This document shows positions 25,821 to 33,027 of a DNA stretch of 64,000 nucleotides, piece by piece; position 1 is the stretch's first letter, and each line of letters begins with the position of its first letter. The stretch covers positions 1-64,000 of the forward strand of contig NZ_PJQW01000003.1 in the NCBI RefSeq assembly GCF_004303025.1. Direction: 5' to 3'. Source of the DNA: Flavobacterium sp. J27 (GTDB lineage: Bacteria; Bacteroidota; Bacteroidia; Flavobacteriales; Flavobacteriaceae). The translations under genes and the position numbers were made by a program. The notes under the pieces are model-generated. The model was not told where the DNA came from, did not search any database, and saw nothing but the letters and a program-made list of their open reading frames with translations.

Positions 25821-26603
25821 ATGGCTATAAATGTAGAACGTAGAAAAGAGTTATACGACCTTATGCCAGAAGGTCTAATAACAACACGTAAATGGTTAAT
25901 GGAAAATAACCTAAGTCGTCATGCAATAGACAATTTAGTAAAAAGCGATCAGTTACAACTTATAAGTAAAGGCATATATGTTAGAAATTCAAGTAAAATA
26001 ACTTGGCAGTCATTAGTATACTCACTACAAACAATACTAAAAACAGATTTTGTTTTAGGAGGTTTATCGGCTTTAGAAATACAAGGTCTTTCACACTATC
26101 TCTCTTTTTCAGAAAACAAAACGATACATTTATATGGTAATGATAAAATACCTAATTGGTTAATAGAGATAGACATAAATATAAAATTCATAAAACATAC
26201 AACAAAAGGATTTTTAGAAAATGAAAACAATGAAAGTCAAAATAAGTTGTTTACAATAGAACGTGAATGGGATAATGAAGGAAGAAAATTAATTATAGCT
26301 ACACCAGAAAGAGCTTATTTAGAAGTACTTTCAGATGTTCCATCAAAAATAACTTTTGAACACGCAGACCAACTAATACAAGGATTAACAACTTTATCAC
26401 CTAGAAGTTTACAAAAACTCCTAGAAAAATGCCAAAACATAAAAGTAAAAAGACTATTTCTGTGGTTTGCAGAAAGACATAATTACGCATGGTCAAACAA
26501 ATTAGACCATGATAAAATAACATTAGGTTCCGGAAACAGGATGATAGTTAAAGGAGGTAAATTAGACAAAAAATATAAAATAACAGTTCCAGAATGGCTA
26601 TAG
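25821..26603 (+). CDS. abiEi: AbiEi-family type IV antitoxin
   Basis: This 260-residue protein has an N-terminal winged helix (GLITTRKWLMENNLSRHAID, then LVKSDQLQLISKGIYVR) and the AbiEi C-terminal domain (TPERAYLEVLSDVP, SPRSLQKLLEKCQNIKVKRL). AbiEi antitoxins repress their own operon and counter the AbiEii nucleotidyltransferase. It overlaps the toxin gene by 10 bases. The length is near that of the longer AbiEi forms. Confidence 0.88.
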   Translation: MAINVERRKELYDLMPEGLITTRKWLMENNLSRHAIDNLVKSDQLQLISKGIYVRNSSKITWQSLVYSLQTILKTDFVLGGLSALEIQGLSHYLSFSENKTIHLYGNDKIPNWLIEIDINIKFIKHTTKGFLENENNESQNKLFTIEREWDNEGRKLIIATPERAYLEVLSDVPSKITFEHADQLIQGLTTLSPRSLQKLLEKCQNIKVKRLFLWFAERHNYAWSNKLDHDKITLGSGNRMIVKGGKLDKKYKITVPEWL

Positions 26604-27520
26604 ACGCAAACAATATATATGCAAAACAAGTACAATTACTAGTACGTGTATTACCAATAGTAGATACTGAAAAATGCTTTGCATTAAAGGGAGGTACTGC
26701 AATCAATTTATTTTACAGACCATTACCAAGACTTTCAGTAGATATTGATTTACTATATCTGCCAATGGATGATCGTGAAACGGCATTAAAGAATATTCGT
26801 GAAGCACTTTCTCGTATTAGCAAAAAAATTGAACAAGCAATTCCAGGAACTAAAGTGCAAGATGCGCATGAGCAAAGTGATGCATTAAGATTAATTGTGA
26901 GTCAAGGAGAAGTTCGAATTAAAGTAGAATTATCGCCCGTAATTAGAGGAACTATTTTTCCTGAAGTAGTAATGGAAGTCGTTGAAGAGGTTGAAAATGA
27001 ATTCGGTTATGTCGAAATGCAAGTTGCGTCATTACCCGATTTATATGCCGGTAAAATATGTGCAGCATTAGACAGACAACATCCACGCGATTTATTCGAT
27101 GTAAAATTCTTATTAGAAAATGAAGGATTAACAGACGACCTCCGTAAAACATTTTTAATCTTTTTAATAAGTCACCAAAGACCAATTTCTGAACTATTAG
27201 ATCCAAACAGAAAAGACATTAGTGAAATATACGAAACAGAATTTAAAGAAATGGCTGAAGTTGATGTGCCACTCAATCAATTGGAAGAAGCTAGAGAAAA
27301 TCTAATACATCAAATCAATTCACAAATGACCGAAAATGAAAAGAAATTCCTATTATCATTCAAAAACAAAACACCCGATTGGTCTCTTCTAGAAATGGAT
27401 AATATTGAAATTGTAGCTAATTTACCATCTGTAAAATGGAAAATGATTAATCTTGAAAAAATGCCAGCACATAAACATAAAGAAGCACTAGATAAATTGA
27501 AACAAGTTTTAAAGCTATAA
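26594..27520 (+). CDS. abiEii: AbiEii/AbiGii-family nucleotidyltransferase toxin
   Basis: This 308-residue toxin is of the type IV AbiE abortive-infection module. The nucleotidyltransferase signature is ALKGGTAINLFYRPLPRLSV followed by DIDLLYLP, with Gly33-Gly34 and metal-binding Asp50 and Asp52. LPDLYAGKICAALDRQHPRDLFDVK is the conserved later motif with a catalytic Lys and Asp. AbiEii-type enzymes add nucleotides to tRNA or other targets and arrest growth on infection. It is co-transcribed with the antitoxin. Confidence 0.92.
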   Translation: MAIDANNIYAKQVQLLVRVLPIVDTEKCFALKGGTAINLFYRPLPRLSVDIDLLYLPMDDRETALKNIREALSRISKKIEQAIPGTKVQDAHEQSDALRLIVSQGEVRIKVELSPVIRGTIFPEVVMEVVEEVENEFGYVEMQVASLPDLYAGKICAALDRQHPRDLFDVKFLLENEGLTDDLRKTFLIFLISHQRPISELLDPNRKDISEIYETEFKEMAEVDVPLNQLEEARENLIHQINSQMTENEKKFLLSFKNKTPDWSLLEMDNIEIVANLPSVKWKMINLEKMPAHKHKEALDKLKQVLKL

Positions 27521-27559
27521 AATTGTATATCTTTTTTATTACTACTTTGATTACAAGCA

Positions 27560-28349
27560 CTTAAATCATTTCTAATAATTAGTAAAGCAATCAAGCGGTC
27601 TCACTCCTTATTTCACTTTGTTTCGTTCGGCTGTTTCAGTCAGTCGTTCCTCCTTCCGTTGCACAGTACACAAATATAAAAGCAGTAAATAAGCTATCAA
27701 GCCCATTTCCTGCTTTTACATATTGTCCTCATCTTCACACGTTCAAGGGCGTCGTTCGTCGGGGCTAGTATGTCCATGGCAGCAGCTTCCTTTTAGTCAG
27801 CTCCTGCATATGTCCATCGCCCCTTGTGTTTTGGGCGGTTGCTCTCTGTTCGTTCAGTACACCCTGATTAGAGTGGCAAAGCCACAATTTGATAGTCTGA
27901 TAACACTTCGTGTTACAACAGGGTTATGCTTTCAGCACACTGCGTCACTTTGCTCCGCGTCCTCACTTCGTTCCTCCTTGTCCGCATATTGTGTCGCAGG
28001 CTTTCTCACATTGCCGCAACACCGCCATCACGCTCCTCAGTCATTTCAAAAAGCTATTTATAGACTATGCGTGCTAACGCTTTTTTCATGCCTTGCGGTG
28101 CTTAGGGGTGTTAGATTGCTATACAAAACCTCGTTATTCAAAACAAAAAATAGAAAAAAAAGAAAACAAAGATTTGTTCCAGGTATTCAAAAAAGCAAGT
28201 TCAAGCCCTTCGGGTTTCTATTGAAAATCTTGCTTTTTTTAAACCTTCCACAGGAAGTAAAGGCTTTCTTTTTTTCCTTTTTTCTTTTCGAAAAAACAAT
28301 TGAAAAGGATGAAGGAACGGAAGAAGAGTTAATCTTTAATTCTTTTAGT
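27560..28349 (+). other. GC-rich, hairpin-rich non-coding block
   Basis: The base composition here is markedly richer in C and G than in neighbouring genes. An open frame runs through it (from 27723), but its translation is Ser/Leu/Cys/His-rich and unlike a real protein. Small hairpins include GTGGC-AAA-GCCAC (27873-27885), TAACAC-TTC-GTGTTA (27901-27915) and a nested one at 28189-28239 (AAAAAAGCAAG/CTTGCTTTTTT enclosing AAGCCC-TTC-GGGTTT). It may hold a structured RNA, a transfer origin or the relic of a conjugation region. No gene can be supported. Confidence 0.5.
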
Positions 28350-28772
28350 ATGACAAATTTTATCGTTAAAAGCCACGTAACCGGAAAAACCTATGAAAAA
28401 CCGCATTTCTTTGTATTAAACAAAGGTTTAAATAGCGGAAAACCACAAAACGAACCTTTTACAAATTCCTTTGTTATTATCTTCCAAAATGAAGCTGACA
28501 AAGAAGATATATATTGGATAGCGACTAGTTTATGGAAATCAAAATTTTGGATGCCTTATTTACGAGGTTCTGTTATTCCATTTTTAGCCCTACACGAATT
28601 CAAAAAAGAGTTTTTCCCAAAAACAACTCGTTTACTCCAAGAGTATGAACAACATCAAAAAAATGTTAAAGCTTTAAAATTATTACAACAACAAGAAACA
28701 CATTACGCAAAAAATATACACCTAATCAATGAACTTCGAAATGCAATATTGTTGAGGTATCTCATAAAATAA
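28350..28772 (+). CDS. DUF6943-like protein of Bacteroidota mobile elements
   Basis: This 140-residue protein starts at the ATG at 28350 (MTNFIVKSHVTGKTYEKPHF). The longer in-frame reading from 27723 adds about 209 implausible residues. Recognisable features are HFFVLNKGLNSGKPQNEPFT, YWIATSLWKSKFWMPYLRGS and VIPFLALHEFKKEFF. The C-terminal third is Gln/His-rich and probably helical. I recall this family (DUF6943) from Bacteroidota mobile elements, but no function is known to me. A terminator follows directly. Confidence 0.65.
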   Translation: MTNFIVKSHVTGKTYEKPHFFVLNKGLNSGKPQNEPFTNSFVIIFQNEADKEDIYWIATSLWKSKFWMPYLRGSVIPFLALHEFKKEFFPKTTRLLQEYEQHQKNVKALKLLQQQETHYAKNIHLINELRNAILLRYLIK

Positions 28773-28776
28773 AAAT

Positions 28777-28806
28777 AGCCTAGACTAAATGTCTAGGCTT
28801 TTTTAT
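28777..28806 (+). terminator. Terminator after the DUF6943-like gene
   Basis: The hairpin AGCCTAGAC-TAAAT-GTCTAGGCT is followed by a T run. Confidence 0.85.
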
Positions 28807-28975
28807 TTGATAAACATTTAATTTGAAAGAGAATAATTATATTTGAAATAAAATCACAATCAATAGTGCAAATAAATTGAATATTTTATGTTTTTACACT
28901 ATTATATAGTGACTGTTGACAACAAACGTTATACAACATGTTCCATAAACACTAAATGACATAAAATTTCAAAAT

Positions 28976-30271
28976 TTGAGACCTAAAAAATTAAAATCAG
29001 AAATTGAACCTTATCTGAAGAAAGCTGATAGATTATGGATAGCTGTAGCATTAGTAAAAGATAGTGCGTTAGACTTCATTCAAACTAATATCAAAAAAGA
29101 ATGTATTCAGTATTACCTTGTTGGAATAGATTTACCAACACCTATTTCAGTTTTGAGAAAACTACAAAAAAAACAGTCTAAAGGAGTTTATGAATGTGCT
29201 ATATATAAATCTGACTTTAATTTTCACCCTAAAGTATATTTAATTAAATCAGGAGAAGAATATACAGCATTTGTAGGCTCATCTAATTTGACGGATGGTG
29301 GTTTTGAAAATAATATTGAATTTAATTACAAAATAACCAATCAAGAAGACTGTCTTTATATCTTAAAGTGGTTCAATTCTTTGTTTAATGATTCTTACCC
29401 ATTAACCGATGAAAACATTAATGAATATGAAAAGCAATTTGAATCAGTAAAAGAAATTGAAGAACAACTTAAAAGAAAAAGGAAATCTATCAAATTAAAT
29501 AAGCCTAAAAGTATTAACAACACTTTAGAAAATATAGATTTTTCTGATAGATATTTTAAAAAAGAACATCATTTAGCTTTCAGAAAAGACCTTTGGTATT
29601 CAGATAGTGAAGATGCGATTGGAGAAAGGGAAGTTGGTAAAAATAAGTGCATTGAATTGCACAATAATATTTTTCCATTGTTCAAAAATTACGGCATTCA
29701 AATACTACAACCTAATCCAATGTCTGACCATTTAATCTCAATGATTAGACAGATTGACCCGACAAAACCAAGAGCAATTAATGCTATGTGGTTAAGTTAT
29801 GGAAAAGGAGAAAGAGAAATTAAAGAGTATCAAAAAATTGTAGGACCAGATCAAAAAGCAAAACAAACTTTTATTCATCATGCACGACTTCAAATTAGAA
29901 TTGATTTTGAGAATATTGGTATTTGGTTTCTTTTTGCAAAAGAGAATGAAGGTGGTTTATTTGATAGAGAGTTCTTTAAAACAAAAATGCGAGAAAGAGA
30001 ATACAGAGAGACTTTTTTTAATATGGTCAAATCACTTCCAAATGATTATTTTATTGCTGTTGGTGGCGAGAAAAAATTTTTTACCGAATTTAATTCTGCA
30101 GAGGAATTGCATACTTTCTGTAAAAAAGACAACATCCAAGAATACTTTATCATAGGAAAAGACTATAATATAACAGATGTAGAAATGTCGGAAGCAAATT
30201 TACCGACTGAAACACTTAATGTTTTCAAATTGCTGTTCCCGTTTTATGAAATTATGAGACACAAAATATAA
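28976..30271 (+). CDS. Phospholipase D-fold nuclease-like protein
   Basis: This 431-residue protein has an N-terminal PLD domain: HPKVYLIKSGEEYTAFVGSS continuing to NLTDGGFENNIEFN, with His84, Lys86 and the GSSN motif. The usual Asp after HxK is Lys here, as in some PLD-family restriction nucleases. The C-terminal 230 residues are not recognised and may form a target-recognition domain. The start is a TTG. I see no in-frame upstream ATG, and the next Met is far inside the protein. It stands alone at the end of the defence cargo, so a restriction or abortive role is plausible but inferred. Confidence 0.7.
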   Translation: MRPKKLKSEIEPYLKKADRLWIAVALVKDSALDFIQTNIKKECIQYYLVGIDLPTPISVLRKLQKKQSKGVYECAIYKSDFNFHPKVYLIKSGEEYTAFVGSSNLTDGGFENNIEFNYKITNQEDCLYILKWFNSLFNDSYPLTDENINEYEKQFESVKEIEEQLKRKRKSIKLNKPKSINNTLENIDFSDRYFKKEHHLAFRKDLWYSDSEDAIGEREVGKNKCIELHNNIFPLFKNYGIQILQPNPMSDHLISMIRQIDPTKPRAINAMWLSYGKGEREIKEYQKIVGPDQKAKQTFIHHARLQIRIDFENIGIWFLFAKENEGGLFDREFFKTKMREREYRETFFNMVKSLPNDYFIAVGGEKKFFTEFNSAEELHTFCKKDNIQEYFIIGKDYNITDVEMSEANLPTETLNVFKLLFPFYEIMRHKI

Positions 30272-30329
30272 TTAAACTTTGTACTCTAAAAACCTCCCGA
30301 TGAAAAGTCTAAAAACTTAATTATAATCA

Positions 30330-30362
30330 AAAAAAGCCTGGTCTATCGACTAGGCTTTCTAT
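30330..30362. terminator. Shared bidirectional terminator
   Basis: AAAGCCTGGTC-TATC-GACTAGGCTTT has a T run on the plus strand and an A run on the other side. It lies between the convergent PLD gene and the minus-strand cassette and could serve both. Confidence 0.7.
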
Positions 30363-30395
30363 TTTCTCAGTAAAGGTTACCAATCAAAACTGAGA

Positions 30396-30569
30396 TTATT
30401 TCTTTTTGGTAGTAAACTTCTTTAAAAGCAATGTAACACCAAAACTAACAACTGCTCCCACAAAGGCTAAAACTATGGTTTTAAAGACATCTGCTGAGGT
30501 AATATTGGGCAATACACTCAACGCAACACCTCCAAAAGTTCCTGCCTTCAAAGTTAAAGAATTATCCAT
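30396..30569 (-). CDS. Small single-span membrane protein (57 residues)
   Basis: On the minus strand the ATG at 30567-30569 opens a 57-residue frame starting MDNSLTLKAGTFGGVALSVL and ending KKFTTKKK. It has one hydrophobic span (TIVLAFVGAVVSFGVTLLL) and a basic C terminus. The start lies inside the stop of the upstream gene (ATGGATAA), which implies coupled translation and supports reality despite its small size. Function is unknown. Topology and size resemble holin or spanin-like accessory proteins, which is only an analogy. Confidence 0.6.
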   Translation of the reverse strand: MDNSLTLKAGTFGGVALSVLPNITSADVFKTIVLAFVGAVVSFGVTLLLKKFTTKKK

Positions 30570-30819
30570 TCTCTTTTACTTCGGGTTCAGTGTCAGCTTC
30601 ATCTTTGTTAATACTTTTTTCATCAACAGTGATTTGGCTAACCGCCGATAAAACTCCTCCTGCAACTGCTGCATAACCTGCAACAGTAACAACAACAGTA
30701 GGCAAAGCAATTGGAGCAGCTACAATACTTCCACTAACTGCTAATAAGGCTAATCCAATGGTTCGTAAAACCTTAAAGAATTTTGGTGTAGGTGCCTTAG
30801 CACGATCTAATACGTTCAT
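30562..30819 (-). CDS. Small hydrophobic membrane protein (85 residues)
   Basis: The protein starts MNVLDRAKAPTPKFFKVLRT and has two Ala/Val-rich hydrophobic spans (about residues 20-37 and 40-62) and an acidic tail ending EPEVKENG. It is part of a minus-strand set of four. The preceding DUF5675 gene ends 30 bases upstream, and the following small gene starts within its stop codon. The pattern of a two-span protein with an acidic tail recalls phage holins, but no homologue is recognised. Confidence 0.65.
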   Translation of the reverse strand: MNVLDRAKAPTPKFFKVLRTIGLALLAVSGSIVAAPIALPTVVVTVAGYAAVAGGVLSAVSQITVDEKSINKDEADTEPEVKENG

Positions 30820-30848
30820 AATATCAATTTTTAAAATCCAATCAGGAC

Positions 30849-31241
30849 TTATTGTACAATCAATGAAACACTTTCTCCATTATCCAATGCTTTAAAAACC
30901 TTGTCTTTCAACTTAGCAAAAGCTTTACGAGATAATAACCCCATACCAGGACCAGAAAGTTTCGTTACAGGAGCAATACAACCTAATAACTCTTTTTGAG
31001 CATAATTAGCAGGATGAAATAAAATCAAACTTCTATTCGGTACATCTACTACTTCTAAATGCCATTTGTATTTGGTACTGTATCGCTTTCTAATAAAATA
31101 TTTCCCTTCAGGAATACAAGAAACTCTTTTCTCATTTTGCTTCCATGGTAATTCAATGGTATAAGCAATAAGTTTACCTTCACATTCTAGTTTTCCGTTA
31201 GTTCCTTCAGGGAAATAAGTTCTTGTTAAAAATAGCAACAT
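30849..31241 (-). CDS. DUF5675-family protein
   Basis: This 130-residue protein has the DUF5675 pattern: LTRTYFPEGTNGKLECEGKL, then the acid/amide-rich IAYTIELPWKQNEKRVSCIP, EGKYFIRKRYSTKYKWHLEV and LILFHPANYAQKELLGCIAP. The combination of a conserved His (ILFHPAN) and Cys (LLGCIAP) recalls L,D-transpeptidase-like folds, but I cannot confirm catalysis. DUF5675 proteins occur in phage and bacterial elements. It has small membrane proteins downstream and a large conserved protein upstream on the same strand. Confidence 0.75.
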   Translation of the reverse strand: MLLFLTRTYFPEGTNGKLECEGKLIAYTIELPWKQNEKRVSCIPEGKYFIRKRYSTKYKWHLEVVDVPNRSLILFHPANYAQKELLGCIAPVTKLSGPGMGLLSRKAFAKLKDKVFKALDNGESVSLIVQ

Positions 31242-31274
31242 TACTGACCACTAATTACTGACCACTGAATACTA

Positions 31275-32033
31275 TTAAACTCCTCCATCAACACTCACAA
31301 TCGATAACGGGTTAAAAGCACCATTTTTCAATGGATACATTTGCCCATTAATCTCTTGGTAGAACTCAATACCTAAAGCTAAAACTAAAGGATGAGTTGA
31401 GTTAGCAGTAACCGCGTTACTCAAGTTGATAACCGCAGTTGCAGTAGCATCCCATGGTAAAATGGCTGTTTCACTAGTTGCTACTACATACGTTTCATTA
31501 GTAAAGTCAATTTCTGCACCACCAGAAATAACTTTAAAATGAGTAGTACCACTTGGAGCTGCAATCATGTTTGCCGGCACAAAAGATGGAATAGAAACAT
31601 CTAAAGTTCCTGCAGCTCTGTCAATCGCTGAGGTAAACGGAGCAAACAAAGAAGTACCTAATTTTCCACGAATATTAAATTCGAATCCAAGTACCAATTC
31701 AACTTCACCATCAATTACATTTCGTAATCCTCTTTCACTAACAGCATCCGCTTGAATTACTTTTACCATTGTTTGAGTCAAACGACTCACCATTCTACCA
31801 TCAGCAGAATTCAAAAGCAATGGTCGTAATGCGGTACGCAAAATCTTTCCGGCTTTTCCAGCTCTACCAAATTCAGAACCGTTTTCACGTGTTCTTTGAA
31901 ACGCAGGGTCGCTAGCAATTCTGCTTGCGTCAATTCCACCTTTCTCACGAGCCAAATGACCATCTTGAGTTTTATAAAAGGTAATATCCCCGATAGTACC
32001 TTTCAATTTAATTATGCCTTTCTGTCTAGCCAT
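31275..32033 (-). CDS. Conserved Bacteroidota protein of unknown function (cassette first gene)
   Basis: This 252-residue protein starts MARQKGIIKLKGTIGDITFY. The N-terminal third is basic and includes DGHLAREKGGIDASRIASDP and RTRENGSEFGRAGKAGKILR. The rest is rich in beta-strand-forming, Thr/Ala/Val-rich sequence, like a coat or carbohydrate-binding fold. I recall similar proteins in Flavobacteriia but know no function. It is the first gene of an antisense four-gene cassette ending in two small membrane proteins. Confidence 0.65.
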   Translation of the reverse strand: MARQKGIIKLKGTIGDITFYKTQDGHLAREKGGIDASRIASDPAFQRTRENGSEFGRAGKAGKILRTALRPLLLNSADGRMVSRLTQTMVKVIQADAVSERGLRNVIDGEVELVLGFEFNIRGKLGTSLFAPFTSAIDRAAGTLDVSIPSFVPANMIAAPSGTTHFKVISGGAEIDFTNETYVVATSETAILPWDATATAVINLSNAVTANSTHPLVLALGIEFYQEINGQMYPLKNGAFNPLSIVSVDGGV

Positions 32034-32151
32034 AACTTCAAAAATTTTATTAATAAATCAGTTAAAAACTCCTTCAATCTCCATGACGTTGCAACATTTT
32101 TAGATTGATTTAGAAACAAAATTTAAACAATAAATGTAAGCTTCAAAGTAG

Positions 32152-32170
32152 TGTGTCATCACATGACACA
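32152..32170. promoter_or_regulatory. Operator-like inverted repeat upstream of the antisense cassette
   Basis: TGTGTCAT-CAC-ATGACACA is a perfect 8-bp-arm repeat in the gap between the cassette (minus) and the 67-residue gene (plus). Confidence 0.45.
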
Positions 32171-32318
32171 TTTGTCCAAAATCGACATATATGACATCTA
32201 AACAAGTTCATTTATCGTTTCTGAACCAGTTCAAATAATAATTACTTTTACTAAAATTAATTCTGATAATCAGTATGAAATAAGTAATTCAAAGCCTAGT
32301 CAAAGGCATAGATAAAGT

Positions 32319-32522
32319 ATGAAAATCGAAAAAAAGAGAATATGTATCTATCCAAAGGACATACAACGCATTACAGGGAAGAGTTATAGACAAAGTGCAC
32401 GATTGTTGCAAAAGATAAGAACTGACCTTGAAAAGCTTGAAAATGAGTTTGTATCGGTTGAAGAGTTCTGTAACTACACAAGCTTAAAAATTGAACAAGT
32501 AGAACCTTTAATAATTGGATAA
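32319..32522 (+). CDS. Small conserved protein (67 residues), probable DNA-binding
   Basis: The protein is MKIEKKRICIYPKDIQRITG followed by KSYRQSARLLQKIRTDLEKL, VSVEEFCNYTSLKIEQVEPL and IIG. The predicted helices and the phrase ITGKSYRQSARLLQKI resemble a small helix-turn-helix. I recall similar tiny proteins in Bacteroidota genomes but know no function. It is the last gene before the right att copy and is flanked by two AACCAGTTCAA-containing stretches (about 32233 and 32580). Confidence 0.6.
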   Translation: MKIEKKRICIYPKDIQRITGKSYRQSARLLQKIRTDLEKLENEFVSVEEFCNYTSLKIEQVEPLIIG

Positions 32523-32761
32523 GATTGACAAAGAAAGTATTAATTATTAAACTTCATTTTAAACTCTTTTTACACTCTTAACCAGTTCAATAAATGAACA
32601 ATAATTATACTTTTTTACTTTGTTTAATCCTCTAATTTTCATAGATTTGTACTAATAAGATTTCGAAAAATTTGCACATTATTTATCGATGCAAAAGCGA
32701 GAGCCTAGGATTTTTAAAATTGTTAAAACCAATAATATCAAGCGTTTATAAGGGGATGATA

Positions 32762-32781
32762 AATCCCTCTTTCTCCGCTGA
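32762..32781 (+). other. attR-like core / junction of two elements
   Basis: AATCCCTCTTTCTCCGCTGA is identical to the 3' end of tRNA-Ser at 10793-10812 but stands without the rest of the tRNA. It marks the right end of element 1 and the left end of element 2. Confidence 0.85.
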
Positions 32782-32879
32782 AAAAATCCTAAACGGTAGC
32801 AAAACCCTGTAAATCTTATGATTTACGGGGTTTTTTCATTAGTGGCTATACCAAAAAGTTCATAAAATGGTATTCTATC

Positions 32880-32925
32880 AGTGACCTATTTAGTGACCTG
32901 TTTTTTACAAAACAAATAGGTCACT
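32880..32925 (+). repeat. Arm-site-like repeats upstream of integrase 2
   Basis: AGTGACCT occurs at 32880-32887 and 32892-32899 as direct copies, and inverted as AGGTCACT at 32918-32925. The first-to-last offset is 38 bases, the same as in the GGTGCAC set before integrase 1. Confidence 0.55.
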
Positions 32926-33027
32926 AAAATAAGCTGAAACACTTGAATAATAAGGTGTTCACGTTTTGAACATCTTGTTTTGAGTGGGTTTAAAAGATAA
33001 TTTTATAAACTTAAAGTCACCACTATT

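Larger units (their letters stand above)
32523..33027 (+). other. Non-coding junction between the two tandem elements
   Basis: This 505-base gap has no gene. It holds the right att copy (32762-32781), a terminator-like hairpin like that of tRNA-Ser (AAACCCTGTAAAT/ATTTACGGGGTTTT, about 32800-32836), arm-site-like repeats (32880-32925), and an inverted repeat AAGGTGTTCA/TGAACATCTT (32953-32977) that also occurs, in diverged form, before integrase 1. Confidence 0.65.

Noticed and set aside
27723..28349. Long N-terminal extension of the DUF6943-like gene
   Set aside because: The translation is low-quality Ser/Leu/Cys/His-rich sequence, the DNA is GC-rich and hairpin-rich, and the recognisable family begins at the ATG at 28350.
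30406..30651. 81-residue plus-strand frame
   Set aside because: It is antisense to the two small, translationally coupled membrane-protein genes of the minus-strand cassette and has no family features.
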